Below, one piece after another: positions 1-6,555 of a DNA stretch of 8,376 bases. Position 1 is the first letter of the stretch; each line of letters begins with the position of its first letter. The notes beneath the pieces were generated by a model. The model saw only the letters and a list, made by a program, of their open reading frames with translations. It had not been told where the DNA came from and searched no databases. The DNA comes from Oscillospiraceae bacterium. Its GTDB lineage: Bacteria > Bacillota > Clostridia > Saccharofermentanales > Saccharofermentanaceae. The translations under genes and the position numbers were made by a program. The DNA lies in the NCBI GenBank assembly GCA_902767145.1, contig CACXGG010000065.1, positions 1 through 8,376 of the forward strand, read 5' to 3'.

Positions 1-213
1 AATCTCTACGGACTTGAGGTATCGGGTAATGAGGTTGCTTCCGTATTTACAAGTGAATATGTAAAGCATGCCGATCCGCTCCTTACAGGCGGTGACTTCG
101 GACCCGAGGGAGGACTTTGCGTGACTATAGTATCCGTAATAGCCATCGCAGCAGTGCTCCTTGTCTACAAAGTAATCATTCCGCGAAAAAGACCTTCCGC
201 CCCGACGGCGTGA
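1..213 (+). CDS. CPBP-family intramembrane protease, C-terminal fragment
   Basis: This is the 3' end of a gene entering from the left edge, read in frame from base 1 to the TGA at 211-213 (70 codons). The peptide begins NLYGLEVSGNEVASVF, continues through LLTGGDFGPEGGL and a hydrophobic stretch VTIVSVIAIAAVLLVYKVII, and ends in a basic tail. The pattern 'G-FG-VSG ... LTGG-FGPEGG' followed by a last membrane helix is what I know from the C-terminus of Clostridial CPBP (type II CAAX prenyl protease-like) membrane metalloproteases. The catalytic EExxxR and HxxxN motifs would lie upstream, outside the window, so activity cannot be judged. Its last 38 bp overlap the 3' end of the minus-strand btuD gene, and no terminator is visible between the two. 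Substrate and role are unknown; in the wider family these proteins process peptides or protect against bacteriocins. Confidence 0.8.
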   Translation, partial: NLYGLEVSGNEVASVFTSEYVKHADPLLTGGDFGPEGGLCVTIVSVIAIAAVLLVYKVIIPRKRPSAPTA

Positions 214-874
214 TACTCTCTGAAAAGGAAGCTTCAAAGACACCTGAGAGCATCTCCCGGTCAAGAGTATCCGTGGCCTTTACGATACGTCCCTCTTTCA
301 TGACAACGAAACGGTCGGCAAACTCCGCCGCCGTATTTACATCGTGAAGGACGATGATAAATGACTTCCCTTCCTTTTCCTTAAGTTCCCTGAAAGTCTT
401 CATGATATGAAGATTATGCTTAACATCGAGATTTGAAGACGGCTCATCAAGGATGGTCCAGGGAGTGTCCTGGGCGATGGCACGGGCCACCATGCATCTC
501 TGTTTCTCACCGCCCGAAAGTGTATCGAAGATCCTGCCGGTGAGATCTGAAAGCCCCATTATCTCTATGGCCTTATCGACCTTTTCCTTATCTTCCTTCG
601 TCAGCCCCGAAAAGAACCTGCTCCTGTCATATCTTCCCAGGGCAACGGTATCGTAGACCGTCAGGGCTATCTGACCGTAAACATCCTGGGGTACATAGGA
701 TATCTCTCCGGAAGCTGCATATTTTTCCACGAGGGCCTTTATGAGGGTGGTCTTTCCGCATCCGTTGGGTCCGATGAGGCAGTGTGCCAGTCCTTCTGAA
801 AACTCGTGGGAGACATTATCCAGGACAGCTCTTTTTCCGTATCTTACTGTAAGTTCCGAGATGGAGAGGTTCAT
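176..874 (-). CDS. btuD: Corrinoid ABC transporter ATP-binding protein (BtuD/FecE-like)
   Basis: This 232-residue cytoplasmic ATPase powers a binding-protein-dependent importer of the FecE/BtuD group. Visible motifs are Walker A GPNGCGKT (35-42), Q-loop Gln63, the ABC signature LSGGEKQR (119-126), Walker B ILDEP (141-145), the D-loop SSNLD and the switch His177 in LHDVN. The frame is open to 925, but ATG 874 is the better start: it has a strong Shine-Dalgarno GGAGG (884-888) nine bases upstream, and its ATG overlaps the TGA of the permease gene as ATGA, a classic coupling junction. The upstream extension would also put a polar stretch unlike the family before the beta strand MNLSISELTV. It is the last gene of a riboswitch-led operon with btuC and btuF, which argues for cobalamin or another corrinoid over iron-siderophore as cargo. 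That substrate call is inferred from the riboswitch, not from the ATPase itself. The 3' end overlaps the convergent CPBP gene by 38 bp. Confidence 0.88.
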   Translation of the reverse strand: MNLSISELTVRYGKRAVLDNVSHEFSEGLAHCLIGPNGCGKTTLIKALVEKYAASGEISYVPQDVYGQIALTVYDTVALGRYDRSRFFSGLTKEDKEKVDKAIEIMGLSDLTGRIFDTLSGGEKQRCMVARAIAQDTPWTILDEPSSNLDVKHNLHIMKTFRELKEKEGKSFIIVLHDVNTAAEFADRFVVMKEGRIVKATDTLDREMLSGVFEASFSESITPSGRKVFFAE

Positions 875-1920
875 GATCTGACACCTCCCTTTCCGGCAGC
901 GATCCTGCTCTTTATAAGAAGCCACAGGAAGTAGGGTGCACCGATAAGGCTCGTAATGGCACCGATGGCCATCTCACCGGGAGCCACGATGGTCTTGGCG
1001 ATGGAATCACAGATCACCATAAAGACTGCTCCCGTGAAAAAACAGAGGATCATCTTCTGTCTCATCTTATAGACTTTGAAGAAAGCGACTATGTGAGGGA
1101 TGATAAGTCCCACAAATCCGATTATTCCTGAATTGGCAACACAGAAAGCCAGGAGCACCGAGGAGACACAGAAGGTGATGCCCAGTGTCCTGCTCTGCTT
1201 AACACCCAGGGAAAGAGCCGCTTCACGCCCCAGCTTAAGGACATCTATCCTGGGGGCGATGATGATCAGCATGGGTACAAAGACAAATACCACTATAGCC
1301 AGTACCTTTGTCTTAATCACGGTGGCAGAAGAAAAGGTGCCCAGCATCCAGAGGTATACCCTCTCCATATTCTCCATATGAAGGGTCATCATGACGGTTA
1401 TGAGGGCGCTCATGATGGAGGAGATGGCGATACCTGCCAGGAGTGTGGAAGTCGTGTCATACTCACCGCTGCCCTTGGCGATAAAGAATACCGCAGCCCA
1501 GGTAACGAGAGCTCCTAATATGGCACCTATATAGCTTCCGGTAAAGCCTTCACCGATGATCATTCCATTAAGGCCGGTGACGATGGCAATGGCGGCACCC
1601 AGGGCACTTCCTGAAGATATTCCCAGGATGGACGGGTCTGCCATGGGATTTTTAAAAAGTCCCTGCATTATACAGCCTACGCAGGCCAGGGCCCCTCCCA
1701 CCAGGGCAGATGTTATGACCCTGGGGATCCTGATCCTCCCGATGATGAGGAGCTCCGTATCAGACAATCCGTCTCTTGCTCCGGCAATGTACTTAAGTAC
1801 CGATGCCGGGGCAACAGATGAGCTGCCGAGACAGCTTGATACCGCCACCGCCGCAATAAGGGCGGTGACGGCGATCATAAGCTTGAGTATAAAACTGTCA
1901 GAGGGCTTATGCGGCTGCAT
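871..1920 (-). CDS. btuC: Corrinoid ABC transporter permease (FecCD/BtuC family)
   Basis: This 349-residue polytopic inner-membrane permease has normal length for the FecCD family, which forms homodimers with about ten helices per subunit. Family landmarks are clear: RIRIPRVI (62-69) before ALVGGALACVGCIMQGLFKN; NPMADPSILGISSG (91-104); GFVGLIIPHI (268-277) in the coupling-helix region that contacts the ATPase; and the closing GEMAIGAITSLIGAPYF (315-331). The start at 1920 overlaps the end of btuF by 14 bp and has a modest AGGCG Shine-Dalgarno six bases upstream, inside the btuF coding region, so it is likely to be coupled to btuF translation. A later Met15 is possible but has no better support. 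Family members import siderophores, haem or vitamin B12. The cobalamin riboswitch upstream of the operon favours a corrinoid. The stop shares bases with the btuD start codon. Confidence 0.9.
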   Translation of the reverse strand: MQPHKPSDSFILKLMIAVTALIAAVAVSSCLGSSSVAPASVLKYIAGARDGLSDTELLIIGRIRIPRVITSALVGGALACVGCIMQGLFKNPMADPSILGISSGSALGAAIAIVTGLNGMIIGEGFTGSYIGAILGALVTWAAVFFIAKGSGEYDTTSTLLAGIAISSIMSALITVMMTLHMENMERVYLWMLGTFSSATVIKTKVLAIVVFVFVPMLIIIAPRIDVLKLGREAALSLGVKQSRTLGITFCVSSVLLAFCVANSGIIGFVGLIIPHIVAFFKVYKMRQKMILCFFTGAVFMVICDSIAKTIVAPGEMAIGAITSLIGAPYFLWLLIKSRIAAGKGGVRS

Positions 1921-2944
1921 CGAGCTCGCCTAAGTACTCGTTTACGGCATCCTTGATGAGCTGGACAGCCTCAAAGTTCCTGGGACCCTGTCTCTCGAAG
2001 AGGTTGGCATCTACAGCGATGACCCTTCCCTCCTGAACAGCTGTCAGGGATGAATAAGGCTCAGATGTGATGAAGAGATCATATCCCCATTCAGGAACAA
2101 GGATGAATGTGGGATCGTTCTCGATGAGCTTCTCAACGGAATACTCCCAGCCTTCTGTATCATCTGCTGCATTTGTATAACCAGCAAGCTCGATGATCTC
2201 ATCGATAAATGTTCCGTTGCCGCCTGTGTAGTCACCGTACTCACCAAAGGTCATGGCATAGTAAACTGTTACGTCCTGTGCATCAGCATCTGTTTCCTGA
2301 AGAGCGGCATAAGCAGCGTATTCCTCAGAAAGCTCAGCTGAGAGCTCAAGTCCTGCATCATGTACGCCTGCCAGGTCAGCGATATTCTGTACGGAATCGA
2401 TCATGCCGGCAAAGCTGTCCTCATCCACTACGATGCAGACAGGGATACCGAGAGCTGTGAGTGAGTTGTAAGCCTCCTCGCTGAAGATGGAGGATACGAT
2501 AACGATATCAGGCTCCAGGGAAGCGATGAGCTCTGTGTCAGGAAGATCGATGGGACCAACGGTCTGGATATCGAATACTTCCATGGGATAATCATCATAA
2601 TCGGATCTTCCGATGAGCTTATCCTGTGCACCGAGAGCGTAGATGATCTCAGTTACCATGGGGGATACAGTTACGATGGTCTGGGGCTCAGACTCGATGA
2701 CTGTGGCATTACCGTAAGGATCCACATAAGTCAGGGGATAGATGCTGTCAGCTTCTGCACTTTCAGAAGCATCTGCGCCTTCTGTTGTCTCGGCGGGAGC
2801 CTCTGTCTCAGCGATGTCCTCAGTAGCTGCTGCCTTGGAAGACTCGGATGCCTCTGCCTCATCAGCGGTTTCACTTGAGCATGAACAGATCACGCCTGAA
2901 ACCATAGCCAATGCGAGAAGCACTGCCAATACTTTCTTTTTCAT
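1907..2944 (-). CDS. btuF: Corrinoid ABC transporter substrate-binding lipoprotein (BtuF-like)
   Basis: This is a 345-residue extracellular lipoprotein that captures the ligand and delivers it to BtuCD. A basic start MKKK is followed by a hydrophobic core (5-19) and Cys20/Cys22. ICS-C is the better lipobox, making Cys22 the likely lipidated residue. Residues 23-66 form an acidic, Ala/Ser/Thr/Glu-rich spacer between the lipid anchor and the Peripl_BP_2 fold (about 68-340). Recognisable family features are VTVSPMVTEIIYALGAQDKLIGRSDYDDYP in lobe 1, LEPDIVIV (143-150), TGGNGTFIDEIIELAGYTNAA near 240-260, and the late LFERQGPRNFEAVQLI. I chose ATG 2944 because GGAAAG sits eight bases upstream and the lipoprotein signal then starts correctly; ATG 2950 and the more upstream starts up to 2989 would add non-signal residues and place the Shine-Dalgarno badly. 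It is the first gene of the operon, directly behind the cobalamin riboswitch. Ligand identity is inferred from that element. Confidence 0.88.
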   Translation of the reverse strand: MKKKVLAVLLALAMVSGVICSCSSETADEAEASESSKAAATEDIAETEAPAETTEGADASESAEADSIYPLTYVDPYGNATVIESEPQTIVTVSPMVTEIIYALGAQDKLIGRSDYDDYPMEVFDIQTVGPIDLPDTELIASLEPDIVIVSSIFSEEAYNSLTALGIPVCIVVDEDSFAGMIDSVQNIADLAGVHDAGLELSAELSEEYAAYAALQETDADAQDVTVYYAMTFGEYGDYTGGNGTFIDEIIELAGYTNAADDTEGWEYSVEKLIENDPTFILVPEWGYDLFITSEPYSSLTAVQEGRVIAVDANLFERQGPRNFEAVQLIKDAVNEYLGELDAAA

Positions 2945-2965
2945 ATTCATTTCTTTCCGCATCAA

Positions 2966-2980
2966 GCCGCCCACCGCAGC
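2966..2980 (-). promoter_or_regulatory. Candidate P13 hairpin of the riboswitch expression platform
   Basis: On the minus strand GCTGC-GGTGG-GCGGC can form a five-pair stem (one G-U) with a five-base loop. It lies between aptamer P1 and the btuF Shine-Dalgarno (within 2951-2960). The loop GGUGG can pair with CUACU (3087-3091) in the aptamer's P5 arm through two G-C, one A-U and two G-U pairs. This fits the known L5-L13 kissing interaction by which cobalamin riboswitches block translation. There is no U-run after the hairpin, so it is not a terminator. The fold was derived by eye and is inference. Confidence 0.45.
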
Positions 2981-2999
2981 AATATGCAAAACATAAACT

Positions 3000-3151
3000 C
3001 ATCGGCAGGTCTCCTGACTTGCGGTATAAGCTGATCTTCCCTTCTCAGGCAAAAACCCAATGGATATGAAGACGCAAACCGCTGACAGTAGCGGGGGCTG
3101 TCCCGGATTCTCACCGGGTTCCCTATTATCCCTTTTTACGGGGCACCGACG
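3000..3151 (-). ncRNA. Cobalamin riboswitch aptamer
   Basis: Read on the minus strand, this leader has the signature segments of the cobalamin family in the right order: GGTGCC next to P1; AAAGGG...AGGGAACCCGGTGAGAATCCGGGA (P3/P6 region, hairpin arms 3114-3118 and 3102-3106); ACAGCCCCCGCTACTGT in the core (3085-3101); and the B12 box AGTCAGGAGACCTGCC at 3004-3019. P1 closes as a six-pair stem between 3146-3151 and 3000-3005 with one G-U pair. The start codon of btuF lies 55 bases downstream with no intrinsic terminator in between, so ligand binding probably lowers translation of btuF and, through coupling, of btuC and btuD. Whether the form sensed is adenosyl-, methyl- or hydroxocobalamin cannot be read off with confidence. 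Confidence 0.95.
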
Positions 3152-3159
3152 GCGATATG

Positions 3160-3189
3160 ATTATAATGCAAAAACAGTAAATGTGGAAA
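3160..3189 (-). promoter_or_regulatory. Promoter of the btuFCD operon
   Basis: On the minus strand a perfect -10 TATAAT (3160-3165) is preceded at 18 bases by TTTCCA (3184-3189), which matches four of six bases of the -35 consensus. Transcription would begin near 3153, immediately before P1 of the riboswitch, which supports the call. The -35 box lies within two bases of the stop codon of the upstream gene, with no terminator between them. Confidence 0.7.
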
Positions 3190-3190
3190 C

Positions 3191-4729
3191 TTATTTACAC
3201 TCCACGATGACCCATCTGGTACCGATGCTGTCAGTAAGGTTGGAGTAGACTGTATTGTCGTAGATGATCTCATACCTGTCAGAAGCCAGTTTCACATCCT
3301 CGATCATGGAGGAATAACCGGGGGACAGTTCTATGATGAATACATCATTATCATATTCCTCCCTGAAGCTGTCCATCTGATCCAGGGAATACATCATCAT
3401 CTTTCCCCTGATGTGATCCACGCCGGAATATTCTTCCATAAAGGGATCGATCCTGTTGTCGATATGGACGGGGATGTCGTAGAACAGGAGCCAGGAACCG
3501 GTATTAAAGGAGTTGTAGGGCTTTTCGTATCCCTTCTCCTTAACTATGTCGATGACGTTATGGTCGTAAGCAGCCATTCTCTCGATGTCCGTCATATCAT
3601 TGGCGCTGAAATACTTGATGATATCGAATCCGCCGGATCCCAGGGCAGTCAGAAGGCAGACCACTGTAAGGATCCCATAGAAGGACGGGGAAAGGGTTAT
3701 CTTTTTCGTGTCGAACTTAAAGGTGTTCTTATTGAGCCATGTAAGAAGGGACTCTATTTCCTCCGGTGCGAAAAGAAGATATGCCACCGTGAAGTAGAGC
3801 ATGAACCTGCAGTAGAGGCAGGACATTATAAAGAACATGGAAAGAAGTGCTGCCTTGGTGACGGCCTTCTTTTCGAAATCCTTGAGCCTGCTGTTGGTCA
3901 TCATACCGACGAACACAAGGAGCACAGTAAAGATCTCGGCTATGGAGAAGGTCTTGGGCTGCCACTCCTCCACCAGTGCCCAGATATCCGTGGCGGCGGA
4001 CTGGATAAATCCGAAGGTCCAGATCCTGATGCCGATGGGATTAAGAAGCGAGAGGACAAAGCCGGCGGGTATAGCCGCAGCCATCACCAGTGCTTTTTTG
4101 AACTGCTTATAAAGGAGCTCTATGACGATAAGTACGATATAGACAACAAAATATACGGGAAGGATACCGCCGTGAAGCCATGCCATGATAAAGGAGGAAA
4201 GAGAGAACAGGATAAAGAGCTTCTTTCCGCTCCACTCATTAAGGAATGAGGTTATCAAGAGCACGATAAAGAATGTGGATACCACCGAAGGCCTGACATT
4301 ATAGTCAGGGAAAGCGCCCACTATGGGGATCGCCGTAAGGATTGCTCCGAAGATAAGTGGATGTACCTTCCCGGCATTGAACCTGATTATCAGGTAGACC
4401 GTTCCGTAGATAAAGAAGGCTCCCACCAGGATAACGCCTGCCAGGCCAAGGATCTTATACATGGCTCCCAGAAGGAAATACCATCCCTGCTCATGGGCCG
4501 TCCATACAAGGCCCTCGTGCCAGCTGTATATCTCTTCTGTTATGAGCTTGTGGAGCCTTATATCATCGAGGCCCACCTTGATCTGGATAGCCGTATCACC
4601 CACCATTCCGTACATACTGGAGATGGCGGTCATGGGGCTGTAGAGAAAAAGTGCCAGGGCATACAAAAACCAGACGTACATTTCCGTCTTTTTCTTAGTC
4701 GATGCCTTAAGAGAATTCACTTCTTTCAT
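3191..4729 (-). CDS. Uncharacterised polytopic membrane protein, GT-C-like
   Basis: This 512-residue protein has about ten hydrophobic segments followed by a soluble C-terminal domain of about 130 residues. After the first helix (about 18-37) comes an extracytoplasmic loop with GDTAIQIKVGLDDI (44-57) and then WTAHEQGWYFLL (76-87). This arrangement matches a widespread uncharacterised family whose first loop reads roughly 'GD-A-HIK-G--I...D-FSW....W--HEWL' and which resembles GT-C glycosyltransferases that use lipid-linked sugars. Other landmarks are WLHGG (184-188), LLNPIGIRIW (228-237), and the C-terminal segment YNSFNTGSWLLFYDIPVHIDNRIDPF, equivalent to the family's 'PV-IDGR-D-F' motif. Acidic residues in the first loop (Asp45, Asp55, Asp56) are candidates for a catalytic centre, but no activity is established. 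The start at 4729 has no Shine-Dalgarno; a TAAAAT box ends seven bases upstream, suggesting a nearly leaderless message. It is divergent from the membrane gene at 4780. Confidence 0.75.
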   Translation of the reverse strand: MKEVNSLKASTKKKTEMYVWFLYALALFLYSPMTAISSMYGMVGDTAIQIKVGLDDIRLHKLITEEIYSWHEGLVWTAHEQGWYFLLGAMYKILGLAGVILVGAFFIYGTVYLIIRFNAGKVHPLIFGAILTAIPIVGAFPDYNVRPSVVSTFFIVLLITSFLNEWSGKKLFILFSLSSFIMAWLHGGILPVYFVVYIVLIVIELLYKQFKKALVMAAAIPAGFVLSLLNPIGIRIWTFGFIQSAATDIWALVEEWQPKTFSIAEIFTVLLVFVGMMTNSRLKDFEKKAVTKAALLSMFFIMSCLYCRFMLYFTVAYLLFAPEEIESLLTWLNKNTFKFDTKKITLSPSFYGILTVVCLLTALGSGGFDIIKYFSANDMTDIERMAAYDHNVIDIVKEKGYEKPYNSFNTGSWLLFYDIPVHIDNRIDPFMEEYSGVDHIRGKMMMYSLDQMDSFREEYDNDVFIIELSPGYSSMIEDVKLASDRYEIIYDNTVYSNLTDSIGTRWVIVECK

Positions 4730-4736
4730 AAAGTTT

Positions 4737-4745
4737 ATTTTACCA
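4737..4745 (-). promoter_or_regulatory. Extended -10 promoter of the 3191-4729 gene
   Basis: The minus strand reads TGGTAAAAT, an extended -10 (TG-n-TAAAAT) with the hexamer at 4737-4742. No convincing -35 is present at the usual spacing, which an extended -10 can tolerate. Only seven bases separate the hexamer from the ATG (4729), so transcription would start at or within about a base of the start codon. Confidence 0.6.
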
Positions 4746-4761
4746 TAGAGAAAGCTCTACA

Positions 4762-4770
4762 TGGTATAAT
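4762..4770 (+). promoter_or_regulatory. Extended -10 promoter of the 4780-6555 gene
   Basis: TGGTATAAT is a perfect extended -10 (TG-n-TATAAT) with the hexamer at 4765-4770. It ends nine bases before the ATG at 4780, so the start point (about 4777) would leave a leader of only a few bases. The best upstream -35-like sequence, TTTACC at 4739-4744, is 20 bases away and weak. Confidence 0.65.
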
Positions 4771-4779
4771 CCAATCGTT

Positions 4780-6555
4780 ATGGAGCTTACTTTTAACAAA
4801 AAAAGGATCGATATCATCAGGGGACTGCTCCTGCTGTCCCTTGTTCCCTTTCTGTTCCTTCTTCAGGACCTTGTTACCGACATCTTCCTGTCGGTGATCA
4901 TAGTGACCGCAGCAGGCGCCCTGCTGATCAATGTCCCGGTAAGAAAGCAGACGGGAAAGACCTTTATCTTCACCATAGTCATGACTGCCGTCTTTGTCAT
5001 CATGTTCTCCCTGAGGGAGATGGGAAAGAGCGGTCTTTATTCAGGAGACCTGAGCGCCTGGCTCTACCCCGGGCCCATAGCTCTTCTGATAAATATCTGG
5101 AAATATACTCTCCTTCCCGGATCCTTCTTCATATCGTCCTTTATATGCATAAGGCTCCTTCTGGACAGGCTCATGGACGAAGGCAGAACGGATGAAGGAG
5201 ATAAGAAAAAGACTGTCCGTATCTGCATGATCATAATATCGGCAGTATCCCTTATATATGCCTTCTCCGTCATTCCCGCCATCAACACGGCAGGAGATGT
5301 GGACAGCGTCTGGACCGGAGTAGCCAACCATAACTGGAGTGCCTGGCACACCTTCGGATACCAGCTCTATGTATTTATCTGTTCGAAGATCTTCCCTTCC
5401 ATCTTCACGGTTATCCTCTGCGATACCCTGATCTTCCTTATACTGAACTTCTATATCCTTACGGTACTGTCGGAAGTCAGCACCAGAGCCGTTAAGATCT
5501 ATACTGCCCTGGGCATCATCGCATCCACTCCCTATATCTATCTCGAGGATATGATAAAGGACGTGGTATTCTCCATAGGCATGCTGGCTCTCTGCTGCGG
5601 CCTTTTCAGGGTCATCAGAAATAAGGAGATGAAGAAGACGGACATGGCGGTGATCTTCCTGATCCCCCTGTTTGTGTCCCTGTGCCGCCATATGGGCATC
5701 GTCAGTGTTCTCATAACTTTCCTTGCCGCAGGTATCTATTTCCTTAAGACCGGAAAGAAAAAGATATCCCTGGCCTTTGCAGGAGGTATCCTGCTTCATG
5801 TGGTCATCTTCTTCCTTATAAACTCTGTCCTTGCAGGCATAATGAAGGTGGATCCAAATCCCGCCTACGTCAAGTACAGCACCCCCATCGCCATGATAGG
5901 GGCAGCAGCCGACAGCGGCGTGGAGTTCTCATCTGAGGATATGGCATCCATCGAAAAACTGATGCCTTACGAAAAGTGGGCTGACTGCTATAACAGATAC
6001 TACTCCGATGATCTGACAAGATCCTGGGGGGATATAGGAGACGACGCCTTTGAGCTTTCAAGGCTCGTGGAGGAGGAGGGATTCGGAAAAGACATCATAA
6101 GGATCAACTTCCACCTTGTCACAGAGCATCCCGTCATCTATCTCAGGGCACTCTTTGATATGAACAGCATCATCTGGGAGATGCATCTTCCCTACGAATG
6201 CAACAAGATATCCGTGGCGCAGGTCCAGCCAAACGACAGCCATTACCACATGTTCTTTTTCTATCTGACGAGAAAATATACAAAGTTCATGGACGATCTT
6301 TCCATTACGAGGGCTCTATTCTACAGGGGCGGAGTCAGTCTCTTCCTCTGTGTGGTCTATGCTGCTGTAATGAAGATGAAGAAAAGGTCAGGCTACCTGA
6401 TCGTCCTTATCCCTTCTCTTCTGAATACACTCATGCTCTCCATAACGGTACCTGCCCAGGACACAAGATATATCCTTCCCCTGATACTGGTATGTATATT
6501 CCTGACTTCCGTTATGTTCAGCGGATCCGGAAACTCCTCCTCATCATGTACTTGA
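4780..6555 (+). CDS. Uncharacterised polytopic membrane protein, DUF6020-like
   Basis: This 591-residue protein has about a dozen hydrophobic segments, most in residues 13-352 and three more at about 512-531, 538-556 and 562-581, with a large loop (about 356-505) between the two blocks. Landmarks are INTAGDVDSVWTG (168-180) then NHNWSAWHTFGYQLYV (183-198) in an extracytoplasmic loop; STPYIYLEDMIKDVVFS (249-265); LCRHMGIVSV (301-310); STPIAMIGAAADSGVEFS (367-384); and VPAQDTRYILPLIL (557-570). This order resembles the DUF6020 group of putative GT-C-type envelope enzymes, but I cannot name a substrate. ATG 4780 is the only in-frame start before an upstream stop at 4729-4731. It has no Shine-Dalgarno, and a perfect TATAAT ends nine bases before it. 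The Ser-rich tail GSGNSSSSCT is encoded within the 38-bp overlap with the convergent zinc-ribbon gene and looks like an accidental extension. Confidence 0.8.
   Translation: MELTFNKKRIDIIRGLLLLSLVPFLFLLQDLVTDIFLSVIIVTAAGALLINVPVRKQTGKTFIFTIVMTAVFVIMFSLREMGKSGLYSGDLSAWLYPGPIALLINIWKYTLLPGSFFISSFICIRLLLDRLMDEGRTDEGDKKKTVRICMIIISAVSLIYAFSVIPAINTAGDVDSVWTGVANHNWSAWHTFGYQLYVFICSKIFPSIFTVILCDTLIFLILNFYILTVLSEVSTRAVKIYTALGIIASTPYIYLEDMIKDVVFSIGMLALCCGLFRVIRNKEMKKTDMAVIFLIPLFVSLCRHMGIVSVLITFLAAGIYFLKTGKKKISLAFAGGILLHVVIFFLINSVLAGIMKVDPNPAYVKYSTPIAMIGAAADSGVEFSSEDMASIEKLMPYEKWADCYNRYYSDDLTRSWGDIGDDAFELSRLVEEEGFGKDIIRINFHLVTEHPVIYLRALFDMNSIIWEMHLPYECNKISVAQVQPNDSHYHMFFFYLTRKYTKFMDDLSITRALFYRGGVSLFLCVVYAAVMKMKKRSGYLIVLIPSLLNTLMLSITVPAQDTRYILPLILVCIFLTSVMFSGSGNSSSSCT

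Larger units (their letters stand above)
4737..4770. repeat. Inverted repeat spanning a divergent promoter pair
   Basis: ATTTTACCAT (4737-4746) and ATGGTATAAT (4761-4770) are complementary at nine of ten positions, and the inner AGAG (4747-4750) and CTCT (4755-4758) also pair. Each arm contains one extended -10 box, so the repeat may exist simply because two promoters face apart, or may be an operator for a dimeric regulator covering both. Confidence 0.6.

Noticed and set aside
875..925. Longer N-terminus for btuD starting at 925
   Set aside because: ATG 874 has a strong Shine-Dalgarno and the ATGA junction with btuC; the extra residues do not fit the family.
2966..2980. Intrinsic terminator in the btu leader
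   Set aside because: The hairpin is short and is followed by purine-rich sequence, not a T-run.
2945..2989. Longer N-terminus for btuF starting at 2989
   Set aside because: It would put 15 residues in front of the lipoprotein signal and would begin within the leader hairpin region; ATG 2944 has well-spaced GGAAAG.
3060..3248. Short plus-strand open frame across the riboswitch
   Set aside because: It is antisense to the cobalamin aptamer and has no homology-like features; the RNA element explains the sequence.
3413..4249. Long plus-strand open frame (278 codons) opposite the membrane gene
   Set aside because: It is rich in His, Lys, Asp and Gly with no recognisable fold, and lies fully antisense to a coherent multi-helix protein; it is a codon-bias shadow.
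5041..5799. Minus-strand open frame (252 codons) opposite the DUF6020-like gene
   Set aside because: Its composition is charged and irregular, it has no motif, and it is antisense to a clear membrane protein with conserved landmarks.
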